Shown: piece by piece, positions 27,673-36,901 of the stretch
How the letters are laid out: the number at the start of each line of letters is the position of its first letter
Numbering within the stretch: the stretch's first letter is position 1
DNA from: Desulfococcus multivorans
GTDB taxonomy: Bacteria > Desulfobacterota > Desulfobacteria > Desulfobacterales > Desulfococcaceae
Direction: 5' to 3'
Assembly: GCF_001854245.1 (NCBI RefSeq)
Contig: NZ_CP015381.1
Span: 1,513,501-1,577,500 of the forward strand
DNA: 64,000 bases
Notes under the pieces: generated by a model
What the model was told of the DNA's origin: nothing
The model's input: the letters and a program-made list of their open reading frames with translations, nothing else
Databases searched by the model: none
Position numbers and translations under genes: made by a program

Positions 27673-29316
27673 TCACCACAGGGATGAACTGATGAAACAT
27701 GTCGATCCCCCGCCATCGTCTTCCTGATCCGAATCCGTGGGGGGCGGCGGTACCGGATCGCCATCGTCGTTTTCGTCCGGATTCGAGGATGGCGGAACGT
27801 GTGCATCCAGATTTGCCGACACCCGATCGGCGAGCAGCGCGTGCATTGCGGTGGTCGGATGCCGGTCATCCCAAAACAGATGTCCGGCGCCGTCAAAATT
27901 GTTTTCGATTTGAAAATTAGGCGACGGTTCGGTCACGTTGCTGAATCCAAAGGCGGCAGGATCCTTTTGGACCGCCGCAAAAAAAGAGAAAACATCGAAT
28001 TCATAGAGGGTCACCTCCGGGTGATCGATACTGAAGCGGTCAATCATTTTGACCAGTTCGGCATTGAAATTGAGGGAAAACGCAGTCGCCGGCGTGGCGT
28101 CCGACGTGCCCAGGGTGTCGGGGATGGCGCCCAGGTCAGGCAGGTTCAACAGCAGAATATGCTGCGCCTCCAATGCCGCCAGGCGTTCCATGGCTCTGTT
28201 GATGTTGTCCACCGCATTCTGAAAGTCGCCGTTGCCGTTCAAAAAATCATTGCCGCCAATCCATATGATGAACAGTGAATCATGGGAAAGCGGGAGAGCT
28301 TTGGCCGCGGTATACGAGGTTACCTGTTCGATCAGACCCGGCGGCACCAGTCCGTCGCTTTGAGCCCCACCGAGAGCCCGGTCATCCAGGGGTGCATTCA
28401 TGTGTGTCAAATCGGCCAGGTATTCGACCCACACCGGACCGTTGGAGAAACGGCCCTGGTAATAAAGGGCGGGGTCAGGATGGAGTTGGTTTTCAATCAG
28501 GAAAAGATTGCCGTTATCCGACAGGCTGTCGCCGAAAACGACAATTTCATCGAATACAGACGGTGAAACGATGGGCGGCGGCGGTGGATCAGGGACAACG
28601 GCTCCCAAAAAATCCACAAGGGCATTTTGCCAGGCATCAGCCATCTTGCCGTATCCATCGTCATTGGGATGGAGCCAGTCCGCCATATCGTCCGAATAAT
28701 TGAGCGCATGCTCCATATCCACAACGACGATGCTGTCCCCGTCGGCTTTTCTCTGCGACGCCATCGCCTGAAGATTCAGGTTATATGCCGAGGTGTCCGG
28801 GCTATGCGGCACCCGGTCGATGATCAATGCGAGAAATACCGTGATGTCGATATCGTAAAGATAAATGTTATCCAGGATACGTTCCACCTCTTCCGTGTCG
28901 GTGGTCAGGCAGTTTGTCCCGATATGCAGGAGTACGATATCGGCTGGGTTTTGCACCAACTGGGAATATACATCATCCGCTACCTTTGAAGCACAGATTC
29001 CGCCATAACCTTCGTGATTGACGTCAAAATCAGGTTCCGCAAGACTGCCCGACAAACGGTTGCCCACGAAATCCACATCATAACCGAGTTCGGTGAGACC
29101 GATATAAAGCGGTTGGCGGTATCCGGTGATATAGTCCTCTGTTCTTGGATCCGGAGACGTATACATGCCGTAGGTAATGGAATCTCCCAGAGGCATGATT
29201 CTGACGAGTGCATCAGCGGAACTTGCCGCAAAGATGCATGTAATGATCAATATAATACTTCTCAATAATTTGAAATTTATGAAGTATTGAACCGGATATT
29301 TCCTGGATAACAACAT
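27673..29316 (-). CDS. Exported tandem SGNH + GDSL esterase with truncated CFI-box C-terminus
   Basis: The 547-residue protein has a signal peptide (residues 19-36), then two different hydrolase domains. The first (about 38-240) is an SGNH hydrolase with GDSITYG at 44-50, GTN at 133-135 and DWLHPND near 213-219. A proline linker follows, and the second (about 255-510) is a GDSL phospholipase/esterase with GDSLSDNGN at 262-270, GGND, and DRHPTTAMH near the end. The acidic, glycine-rich tail ends GGGSTCFISSSLW, which resembles the start of the CFI-box C-terminal motif (CFIATAAYGS) but stops early. GGGAGG lies 6 bases before the ATG. An 8-bp hairpin (27653-27660 with 27675-27682) lies at the stop codon. 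Confidence 0.87.
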   Translation of the reverse strand: MLLSRKYPVQYFINFKLLRSIILIITCIFAASSADALVRIMPLGDSITYGMYTSPDPRTEDYITGYRQPLYIGLTELGYDVDFVGNRLSGSLAEPDFDVNHEGYGGICASKVADDVYSQLVQNPADIVLLHIGTNCLTTDTEEVERILDNIYLYDIDITVFLALIIDRVPHSPDTSAYNLNLQAMASQRKADGDSIVVVDMEHALNYSDDMADWLHPNDDGYGKMADAWQNALVDFLGAVVPDPPPPPIVSPSVFDEIVVFGDSLSDNGNLFLIENQLHPDPALYYQGRFSNGPVWVEYLADLTHMNAPLDDRALGGAQSDGLVPPGLIEQVTSYTAAKALPLSHDSLFIIWIGGNDFLNGNGDFQNAVDNINRAMERLAALEAQHILLLNLPDLGAIPDTLGTSDATPATAFSLNFNAELVKMIDRFSIDHPEVTLYEFDVFSFFAAVQKDPAAFGFSNVTEPSPNFQIENNFDGAGHLFWDDRHPTTAMHALLADRVSANLDAHVPPSSNPDENDDGDPVPPPPTDSDQEDDGGGSTCFISSSLW

Positions 29317-29413
29317 TCAATCCTCCCGAACAAAAATGGACGCTGGACGTTTCAAACAAAGAGTCGAACTTCTTATTGGCAACCGGTTTTTCGTATTGAG
29401 AAATCCTGGGCAG

Positions 29414-29442
29414 TAAATAAAGAGAAAAACATTTTTTGTCAA
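29414..29442 (-). promoter_or_regulatory. Promoter of the tandem esterase gene
   Basis: On the minus strand TTGACA (29437-29442) and TATTTA (29414-29419) are 17 bases apart, in an AT-rich stretch about 100 bases before the esterase start. The -35 is perfect, the -10 weak. Confidence 0.45.
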
Positions 29443-29554
29443 TAATTATAAATGCCTATAAGTTAAGCAATGGGCGTTGTGAAAAAATCCTGTAACCGTT
29501 TAAGCGGCGAACAGACGGCCGCTGGTGTGCCGTTACGAATGACGGCTGCGAGAA

Positions 29555-31945
29555 TCACCGGTTCCGAGGTTGTCGACAGGCCAGCCAGGCCAGACCGAAG
29601 ATATCGAGAGTGATATCGTTGCGTTTAGGGGCGATGGCGACCGTTTCCAGCAGGGTGGTCCTGGGCGAAAAACGTTTCTCAACGGCGTCGATATCGTCTC
29701 GAAACTGAAGGTCCAACGCCGCTATCTTGTCCCGCACGGCATTGGCCCGTTCAACGGCACGATCCACATCCTTCTTTTCCTTATGGATCCGACCGGCGGA
29801 TTTGACGGCGGTGCCCATTCGGGAGGCCGACGCGGCGCTTGCGACCTTTCGTCCCAGAAAGGCCCCCAGGATGGCGCCACCGAAAGAAACGGCCGATTGA
29901 AGACCTTGGGAGCGAACCTGATCCCGTTCCCGTTCGACGGCCTGCTCAGCCAGCATGAGCCGGTCCTGGAGACGGGCAAACCTGTCGGCGTATTTTCGAC
30001 GCAGTTTTTCGATCGCCGTATCCCGAGCCTCCCGTTCCGCCAGGGAGACGCGTATCCGGAAGGCGCTCTCAGATTCCCCCGGCCGGCTCGTCAGCTTGAG
30101 CGCCGTTGCCTGGTAGATCGTGAGGGGACGGTTAAGGCGAACCCATCGCAACAGGTCTTTGCGCCATTTATCATAGGCGGCCGTTTTGTGCGCCGCGGGA
30201 GGGAGTTCGGCGTATTCGGCATGATCCGGCGGAACAGTGCCGAGGGCTGCAGATGCCACCGGAACGGCACTGCCCCAGTCAAGAGGGACGGGGCCGTTTT
30301 GGAATTGAGCGAACAGGGTTACCGATTGGATCAGGTCGACGCCATACCGGAGGTGGCGGTAATGGATGCTCATCCGGCCGATGAGGCCGGGGAGGTATTG
30401 GTCTCCCGCACCCGCACCTGAGGCGGGGAGGTAATAGGTATCAATCCCAGGCGGCGGCAAAGGCGGGATAGCGGTTCTCGACGGCAATGCCGGCGGAGGC
30501 GATCCCGTTGTCGAGATGGGTTCAGGTATTGTTTCGGGAACCGGGCCGGTGAGCCGACGGATCTGGTCCCGCGTCATGGGGCCGCTCAGATAGGAGAGTG
30601 TCCAGCGGGTCTGGAAGATGACCGGGCGGGTTTCGTGGACGTTATGGAGGAGAAAGACCCTTTTGCCGAGGCGCGACAGGATCCCATCCATCCGGTCCCG
30701 GTCGAATCCGGTTACGGCCGCGGCGCTGTCCAGGCCTGCCAGCACGCGGGCTCTGTCCTGTTCGGTTTGAAGCCGTCCGATGAACCAGGTGCCCATGTTG
30801 GCGAGCCCCTTGTAGTCGAGATCCACGGGATTCTGGGTCGAGAGGACGACACCGAGTCCGAAGGCCCGGGCTTGCTTGAGCAGGTTGAGGAGGGGCTTTT
30901 TGGACGGCGGATTGCTTACCGGCGGAAAATATCCGAAAATTTCATCCATGTAGAGAATGGCCCTGAGGCTCGTCGTTCCCGGCTGGGAGCGGATCCATCC
31001 TATAATCCGGTTCAACAGCAAGGTTACGAAGAACATGCGCCGGCTTTCCGTCAGATGACTGATGGTGAAGATCGATGCCCGGGGAGTGCCCTGGTCGGTG
31101 TAAAGAAAACGAGGGATATCCAGGGGCGGCCCTTCCATCCATGCCGCGAAGCCGGAAACCGCCAGGAGGTTGTTGAGGCGCATGGCCAGTGCGAAACGAT
31201 CCTTTTCAGGAAAAAAGGCCTCGAGGGCCATGACGCCGATGCGATTGAATGGGGGGAATTGGACGGTTTGAATCAGTCCGGCCAGGTCGAGGGTGCGGTC
31301 CTCCGCCCAGGCGTTTTCGAATATGTTGGCGAGGAGAATATGTTCCCGGCTCGATATGGGATTCGCATCGATGCCCAAAAGCGCCAGAAGGCCTGTTACG
31401 GTGGAAGCGATCACTTCCTGAAGAAAGTCACTGTCTGCCGCCGCTCCGGCGGGGGGCGGGGCGAATTCGTGCAGAAGGCTCACCGGTCGACCGGCGGTGC
31501 TGCCCGGGGTGTAGACGGCAATGTCGGCGGCGGCCCGAAGGCGTGCGATCCGCTCGGGTTCCTGGTCCCATTCCGCCAGGCCCGCCCGCCAGGTTTCAGC
31601 TTGCTGCGCGGCATAGGCCTCCGGCGCTATTCCTTGACGAGCCGCGTCCTCGAGAGAAATCCATGGCTGGAAGGCCTCCGCATTCAGGTCTGGGAAACGA
31701 AGCAAAAGATTGGGAAGATCTCCCTTGGGATCGATGGCGATGACCGGTATGCCGTCGATGAGCGCTTCTTCGATGAGCCCGATACCCAAGCCGGTTTTGC
31801 CGCTCCCGGTCATGCCGATGATGACGGCATGGGTGGTAAGATCCTTGGCGTCATAAAGCATCAGGTCCTGCCGGCAGCACTGATCCTTTGGGTCATAGAT
31901 TCGGCCGAGGTAGAACGCGCCGAGCTTTTCATAAATCTTTTTCAT
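29555..31945 (-). CDS. HerA/VirB4-like ATPase (DUF87-type ATP-binding protein)
   Basis: The 796-residue protein has a Walker A GMTGSGKT at residues 44-51, VIAIDPKGDLPNLL just after, a Walker B in AILYMDEIFGYFPP and a sensor-like VVLSTQNPVDLDYKGL, the pattern of HerA/FtsK-type ATPases that bind DNA or move protein. A long helical, charged C-terminal region (about 600-790) contains a coiled coil and the glycine/alanine segment GGAILGAFLGRK seen in other members of this protein group. Genes for partner nucleases such as NurA are not next to it. GAGGAAG precedes the ATG. The actual function is unknown. Confidence 0.78.
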   Translation of the reverse strand: MKKIYEKLGAFYLGRIYDPKDQCCRQDLMLYDAKDLTTHAVIIGMTGSGKTGLGIGLIEEALIDGIPVIAIDPKGDLPNLLLRFPDLNAEAFQPWISLEDAARQGIAPEAYAAQQAETWRAGLAEWDQEPERIARLRAAADIAVYTPGSTAGRPVSLLHEFAPPPAGAAADSDFLQEVIASTVTGLLALLGIDANPISSREHILLANIFENAWAEDRTLDLAGLIQTVQFPPFNRIGVMALEAFFPEKDRFALAMRLNNLLAVSGFAAWMEGPPLDIPRFLYTDQGTPRASIFTISHLTESRRMFFVTLLLNRIIGWIRSQPGTTSLRAILYMDEIFGYFPPVSNPPSKKPLLNLLKQARAFGLGVVLSTQNPVDLDYKGLANMGTWFIGRLQTEQDRARVLAGLDSAAAVTGFDRDRMDGILSRLGKRVFLLHNVHETRPVIFQTRWTLSYLSGPMTRDQIRRLTGPVPETIPEPISTTGSPPPALPSRTAIPPLPPPGIDTYYLPASGAGAGDQYLPGLIGRMSIHYRHLRYGVDLIQSVTLFAQFQNGPVPLDWGSAVPVASAALGTVPPDHAEYAELPPAAHKTAAYDKWRKDLLRWVRLNRPLTIYQATALKLTSRPGESESAFRIRVSLAEREARDTAIEKLRRKYADRFARLQDRLMLAEQAVERERDQVRSQGLQSAVSFGGAILGAFLGRKVASAASASRMGTAVKSAGRIHKEKKDVDRAVERANAVRDKIAALDLQFRDDIDAVEKRFSPRTTLLETVAIAPKRNDITLDIFGLAWLACRQPRNR

Positions 31946-32067
31946 GAGACTTCCTCAGTGCAAAAGCGCTTTCGTGACCTTCACAGGCGACGTTATCCGA
32001 CGGTGTTTCATCCCTGGCGCGGGTTGTATCACGTCCCTCGGCCGTTGCACCCAAAACGACGACATTT

Positions 32068-34305
32068 TCAATCGTCCGATTGGTGCCGGCCGGCAAGGAG
32101 ACCCGCTCGGATACACTTCAGGAGATCATAAGAATGTTTCCCGTCGAATTTCTCGTAGACGGGCTTCAACAGATGGGCCTGGTCCTCGGGGAGAGATCTG
32201 ATGACCGATTCGATGTTTTGCTGCTCCTTCAGGGGCAGGGGGACGACTTCGTCGGTGGACAGGCGGCCGGCTTCGATGAGCGCGGCAAGATGCCCGAAGA
32301 TGGTCATCGGGGTCAACTTTCGCTTGCGGGCGATCTCCTCGGGCGAGCATCCCTGATCGAACAGGGTCAGGGTTTCCGCGACAGTCGCTGAAAGCGCATC
32401 CGGCAGCGGCTTGTCCGGCCGGCGCCCGCCCGTTTCCGGCGCGGATTCCCGGATGCTTCGTCCGTGGATCGCCACATGGGCTCGGATGGTCGCCAAAAAC
32501 GGTTCACCGTAACGTTCCAGTTTTGCTTCGCCCACGCCGAAAATCGTCCTCAATTCCTCGGTGGAGGTGGGCTGGAGTTGGATCATTTCCCGAAGGGTGG
32601 CGTCATGAAATACCACGTAAGGAGGGACACCGGCGGCCCGGGCAGTGTCCAGGCGAAGGGTCCGGAGACTTTCCCACAGCGTGATGTCCCCAGGGTCCTT
32701 GAAGGCGGGGGGGCCGGCTTTTCGTTTCGGTGTCTCCGGTCTTTCCTGAATCGACGCGACGTCTTTCCTGAAGCGGATGTGCGCTTCACCGACCAACACG
32801 GCGCGGCTCTCGGGCGCGAGGAAGAACCCCCCACCCTCCGGATCTGTGGAGAGGTATCCCGCCGCCGCCAGTTGGCGGAAGACGGATTTCCATTCATTTC
32901 GGGAAAGCGCCGTGCCGATGCCGAAAGTGGAGACCCGGTTATGGCCGAAACGCTGCACTTTTTCTGTATCCCGGCCGAGCAATACATTGACGAGGTGTTC
33001 GGCGCCGAACCGCTGACCGGTGCGGTAAACGCACGAGAGCGCCTTCCGGGCCGCCAGGGTCCCGTCCCAGGTCTCGACATTCCCGAGGCAGACATCGCAA
33101 TTACCGCAGGGGGACTTCAGGGTTTCGCCGAAATAAGCGAGGAGCATCTGCCTGCGGCACTGGACCGTTTCGGCGTAGCTGAGAACGGCCTCCCCCTTCC
33201 GAAAAAGAATTCGTTTGAACTGTTCGCTTCCCGACGATTCGCTGATCATCCGGCGTATGGCCGTCACGTCCGAAAGACCGTATAGCAGCAACGCATCGGC
33301 CGGTTCTCCGTCGCGTCCGGCGCGGCCCGTTTCCTGATAATACGCTTCGAGTGTCCGGGGCATGCCCAGATGAATCACGAACCGGACATCGGGTTTGTCG
33401 ATGCCCATGCCGAAGGCCACGGTGGCCGCGACGACGACACCGTCTTCCCGCAGGAATCGCCGTTGGTTCGACAGGCGCGTACCGTCGTCCATGCCGGCAT
33501 GGTAGGGAAGGGCGGTGAACCCCATGTCGCGGAGCTTTGCGGCTGTCGATTCAGCCTGACGGCGGCTCAAACAATAGATGATGCCTGAATTCCCCTCGTG
33601 TTTGGATTTGAGGAAAGCGACCAACTGCCGGAGTCCCGATTGTCGCGGTTCCGTTCGGTACAGGATGTTGGGTCGATCAAAGCTGGAGATGAAGTTTCGA
33701 GCCTTTTCGAGATTCAGCTTTGCGATAATCTCCTTTCGGGTGACGGGATCCGCGGTGGCGGTCAGGGCGATTCGAGGAACTCCTGGAAACTGATCTGAAA
33801 GCAGGGAAAGTTTCAGGTATTCGGGCCGGAAATCGTGGCCCCACTGAGAGATGCAATGGGCCTCGTCGATGGCGAACAGCGATATCGGAACGCGACTCAG
33901 AAACGACAGGAAGGCGGGCGTTGTCAGCCGTTCGGGGGCCACGTAGAGCAGATCGATCCTTCCGGAGATTGCTTCCGCTTCGACGTTGCGGATCTGATCA
34001 CGGCTCAGGGTCGAATTGATAAACGCCGCCTGGATGCCGTTCTGGCGAAGCGCATCGGTCTGGTCTTGCATCAGGGCGATGAGGGGCGAGACGACCACCC
34101 CGACACCCGGCCGAATCATGGCTGGAATCTGATAACATAAAGACTTGCCGCTACCGGTGGGCATCAGCACGAAGGCATCTTCACCCCGGATAATATGGCG
34201 AATGATCGCTTCCTGGTGTTCCCGAAACGCCGAGTAGCCGAAACGGGTGCGTAAGATCTTTTCAGGAGATGAATTGGGGAATCGGATGCCGGATTCGTGA
34301 TCCAT
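32068..34305 (-). CDS. recQ: ATP-dependent DNA helicase RecQ
   Basis: The 745-residue protein has the RecQ Q-motif [10 protein letters not shown], Walker A MPTGSGKS at 48-55, the DEAH box [15 protein letters not shown], and the zinc site in the RQC domain (CRRQ, CGNCDVC). An HRDC domain lies around residues 575-645, and a C-terminal helix-turn-helix of the helicase-associated kind ([14 protein letters not shown]) follows. It unwinds DNA 3' to 5' in recombination and repair. The start ATG at 34305 has AAGGA upstream; the frame is open further up to a TTG at 34392, which would read through a repeat-like palindrome. Confidence 0.94.
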   Translation of the reverse strand: MDHESGIRFPNSSPEKILRTRFGYSAFREHQEAIIRHIIRGEDAFVLMPTGSGKSLCYQIPAMIRPGVGVVVSPLIALMQDQTDALRQNGIQAAFINSTLSRDQIRNVEAEAISGRIDLLYVAPERLTTPAFLSFLSRVPISLFAIDEAHCISQWGHDFRPEYLKLSLLSDQFPGVPRIALTATADPVTRKEIIAKLNLEKARNFISSFDRPNILYRTEPRQSGLRQLVAFLKSKHEGNSGIIYCLSRRQAESTAAKLRDMGFTALPYHAGMDDGTRLSNQRRFLREDGVVVAATVAFGMGIDKPDVRFVIHLGMPRTLEAYYQETGRAGRDGEPADALLLYGLSDVTAIRRMISESSGSEQFKRILFRKGEAVLSYAETVQCRRQMLLAYFGETLKSPCGNCDVCLGNVETWDGTLAARKALSCVYRTGQRFGAEHLVNVLLGRDTEKVQRFGHNRVSTFGIGTALSRNEWKSVFRQLAAAGYLSTDPEGGGFFLAPESRAVLVGEAHIRFRKDVASIQERPETPKRKAGPPAFKDPGDITLWESLRTLRLDTARAAGVPPYVVFHDATLREMIQLQPTSTEELRTIFGVGEAKLERYGEPFLATIRAHVAIHGRSIRESAPETGGRRPDKPLPDALSATVAETLTLFDQGCSPEEIARKRKLTPMTIFGHLAALIEAGRLSTDEVVPLPLKEQQNIESVIRSLPEDQAHLLKPVYEKFDGKHSYDLLKCIRAGLLAGRHQSDD

Positions 34306-34333
34306 GACAGCGTCCTTTGGGGTTCGCGGATAG

Positions 34334-34386
34334 GTTCCAGTTATGAATCCCTTTCCAACCAGCATCACGAAAGTCTGAGCTGGAAC
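34334..34386. repeat. Diverged relative of the palindromic repeat family
   Basis: Outer arms GTTCCAG (34334-34340) and CTGGAAC (34380-34386) differ from the main family. On the minus strand the interior GACTTTCGTGATGCTGGTTGG resembles the family core GACTTTCATGATGGTGACCGG, matching at about 16 of 21 positions. It lies just upstream of recQ and may be a second subfamily with different ends. Confidence 0.5.
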
Positions 34387-34563
34387 TGACAACGAATGTT
34401 ATCATTACCGACAAAAGGAGATCTTGTCAAACGGGTCGCTCAGATCGCCTTCAATCCAGGGTGGAAGGTCCTTACCGATTGACGGGAGCATTGTTTTCAG
34501 ATAAGGGGTTTTCGTCGGAAATTGTTCGAAATATCAATCGGATTCATCAAGGAAGAGACGGCT

Positions 34564-35790
34564 ATGATCAAAATCAACGAGAATTATCTGAAGCTTCAGT
34601 CATCCTATCTGTTCATCGACATCGCCCGCAGGGTTCAGGCTTTTCAGACGGCTCATCCTGACAAGGACGTCATCAAGATGGGCATCGGCGACGTGACCCA
34701 ACCGCTGCCGCCGGCCTGTATCCAAGCCTTCCATGAGGGCGTCGAGGAAATGGCGAACGCCGAAACCTTCAGAGGGTACGGTCCCGAGCAGGGATATGCC
34801 TTCCTTCGCGAAAAGATTGCCCAATACGATTTCAAGGCGCGAGGCGCCGAGATTACGGCGGATGAAATCTTCGTCAGTGACGGCGCCAAATGCGACAACG
34901 GCAACATACAGGAAATTTTCGCCCAGGATATCCGGATTGCCGTCCCGGACCCCGTCTACCCGGTCTACGTGGATACCAACGTCATGGCCGGCCGTACGGG
35001 GAGGGCCAAAGACGGTCGTTACGAAGGGTTGGTCTACCTCGAGAGCACCCGGGAGAACCGATTCATTCCCGAACTTCCCTCTGAACCCGTTGACCTGATC
35101 TACCTCTGTTACCCCAACAACCCGACGGGCGCCGTCATTACGCGGGAGCAACTCAAGGTCTGGGTAGACTACGCCCGCGAGAATCGGGCTTTGATTTTAT
35201 ACGATGCCGCCTACGAGTCGTTTATCCGGGACCCCGGGCTGCCCCGCTCCATTTACGAGATCGAGGGTGCCCGGGAAGTGGCCGTCGAATTTCGCAGTTT
35301 CTCCAAGACTGCGGGATTCACGGGCACCCGATGTGCCTATACCGTGGTGCCTAAAATCTGCATGGCATACGACGAAACCGGCGAGCCGCATGCGGTGCAC
35401 GCCCTGTGGAACAGACGCCACGGCACCAAGTTCAACGGCGTTTCCTATCCGGTCCAGAAGGCCGCCGCGGCAGTTTACAGTGAGGCGGGGCGGATGCAGA
35501 CCCGAGCGTTGATCGATGGATACATGGAAAATGCGACATTGATCCGACGAGAGATGGAAGCCTTGGGATTCTCGTGTGCGGGGGGGGAGAATTCGCCCTA
35601 TATCTGGGTGGATGGTCGTCAGGACTCCTGGGCGTTTTTCGATTTTCTGCTCAACAAGGCCGGTGTGGTCTGCACACCCGGCGCCGGATTCGGAAGGTGC
35701 GGCCAGGGCTATATCCGCCTCAGCGCATTTAACAGCCGCCGGAACGTCGAACAGGCCATGACCCGCATTCGGACCGCTCTGGCCGGATAG
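34564..35790 (+). CDS. dapL: LL-diaminopimelate aminotransferase
   Basis: This 408-residue PLP enzyme converts tetrahydrodipicolinate directly to LL-diaminopimelate, feeding lysine and peptidoglycan synthesis. Diagnostic features are [42 protein letters not shown] and the PLP lysine in [15 protein letters not shown]. The length matches DapL (about 410). The ATG at 34564 has AAGGAAGAG upstream. The gene is monocistronic, and its stop is 12 bases from the convergent DUF1786 gene. Confidence 0.95.
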   Translation: MIKINENYLKLQSSYLFIDIARRVQAFQTAHPDKDVIKMGIGDVTQPLPPACIQAFHEGVEEMANAETFRGYGPEQGYAFLREKIAQYDFKARGAEITADEIFVSDGAKCDNGNIQEIFAQDIRIAVPDPVYPVYVDTNVMAGRTGRAKDGRYEGLVYLESTRENRFIPELPSEPVDLIYLCYPNNPTGAVITREQLKVWVDYARENRALILYDAAYESFIRDPGLPRSIYEIEGAREVAVEFRSFSKTAGFTGTRCAYTVVPKICMAYDETGEPHAVHALWNRRHGTKFNGVSYPVQKAAAAVYSEAGRMQTRALIDGYMENATLIRREMEALGFSCAGGENSPYIWVDGRQDSWAFFDFLLNKAGVVCTPGAGFGRCGQGYIRLSAFNSRRNVEQAMTRIRTALAG

Positions 35791-35801
35791 GGGCTCGAAG
35801 A

Positions 35802-36878
35802 TCAAACATAGGTCATGGCGGAAAACCCTTTACGTCGTCGTACCGCCTCGAGAAGCCCCACCGTCCCGGTCATCATGTTGTCGCCCCAGGGTGCGCCCAT
35901 CACCACCGGAAGAGGGGAAGAGCGGATCAGACGGCGTTTGGGACCCGTCGCCAGGATAATCTCGACGGCCGCAAACCCCACGATCCGGCGGGTGTAGGCC
36001 CCGTGGCCCCCTTCCGCGAGAATTGCGTCATGGGTAAGACGCCCGTCGGCCAGATCCCGCAGCAGAGTGGTGATGCGATCGCCGGTCACGGCGTGGGTGT
36101 GGTACTCGAAAAAGGCGGCCAGTTGGCCGGCGTCGATTATGGCGCCGACGGTGTGCGAGGTGGCGATATCCAGCACCAGGATGGTCTTGAGGTTTCTACA
36201 GCAATGATCCATGGAGGCGCCGAGGATCGCCGCCATGCCGCTGTCCATCACGTAGATTTCCGTTGTCGTCAGGTGTGCGGCACTTCGGGCGATGGATTGA
36301 AGGCGGTTCATGGCGGCGGGAATTTCATCGCTTCGGTAGAGTAGCGCATGGGGATAGGGGGTTTGTTCCAGGTCCGCCGTGAACAGCCGGTGCCGGTAAT
36401 CCAGATGGGAGACGCCGGAGGGTGCAACGCCGTGATCCTGGGCGCAGACGGCCACACAGTCGAAGGCGAAAGGAACGCCAAAGCCGGCTACAATTCCTTC
36501 GAGCCGATCGCGGTCCAGATCCGCCAGAACCAACGACGTGAAATCCGGCTGCCGTTGAAGAGTGGATACCTTCCGCTCGTCTGAAATCTCGATGCCCGAA
36601 GCCGTCACTCGCGAAGGGTCGTGATGAACCGTCGCTGCAGCCGCATGGGTCATCACTACACGCGCGGTTTTGGCCCGCTCCTTCAGAACAGCAGACAGAG
36701 GACTCCCTCCCATTTCGCATCCGGTGATTGCCAGGTTGCCGTTGGTGTCCGCAACGGTTTCCGTTATCAGCCGAGCCGGTGATTTCACCACCGCTTTGTA
36801 GTGGAGATCCGCAACATCGTCATAATAAAGGACGTCCATGGTTCCGGCGCCGATGTCGATCATCAGGTATCGGCTCAT
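35802..36878 (-). CDS. DUF1786 family protein
   Basis: The 358-residue protein begins MIDIGAGTMDVLYYD, a phosphate-binding loop like that of actin/hexokinase/Hsp70-fold ATPases, and has a second such strand in TILVLDIATSHTVGAII. A histidine-rich segment (EYHTHAVTGDR) follows. The pattern agrees with DUF1786, a family of unknown function found mainly in anaerobes and archaea. AGGAG lies 9 bases before the ATG. It starts 23 bases after the AsmA-like gene's stop, so they may be co-transcribed. Confidence 0.75.
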   Translation of the reverse strand: MSRYLMIDIGAGTMDVLYYDDVADLHYKAVVKSPARLITETVADTNGNLAITGCEMGGSPLSAVLKERAKTARVVMTHAAAATVHHDPSRVTASGIEISDERKVSTLQRQPDFTSLVLADLDRDRLEGIVAGFGVPFAFDCVAVCAQDHGVAPSGVSHLDYRHRLFTADLEQTPYPHALLYRSDEIPAAMNRLQSIARSAAHLTTTEIYVMDSGMAAILGASMDHCCRNLKTILVLDIATSHTVGAIIDAGQLAAFFEYHTHAVTGDRITTLLRDLADGRLTHDAILAEGGHGAYTRRIVGFAAVEIILATGPKRRLIRSSPLPVVMGAPWGDNMMTGTVGLLEAVRRRKGFSAMTYV

Positions 36879-36901
36879 GTCATCTCACTCCTGATTCCTT
36901 G

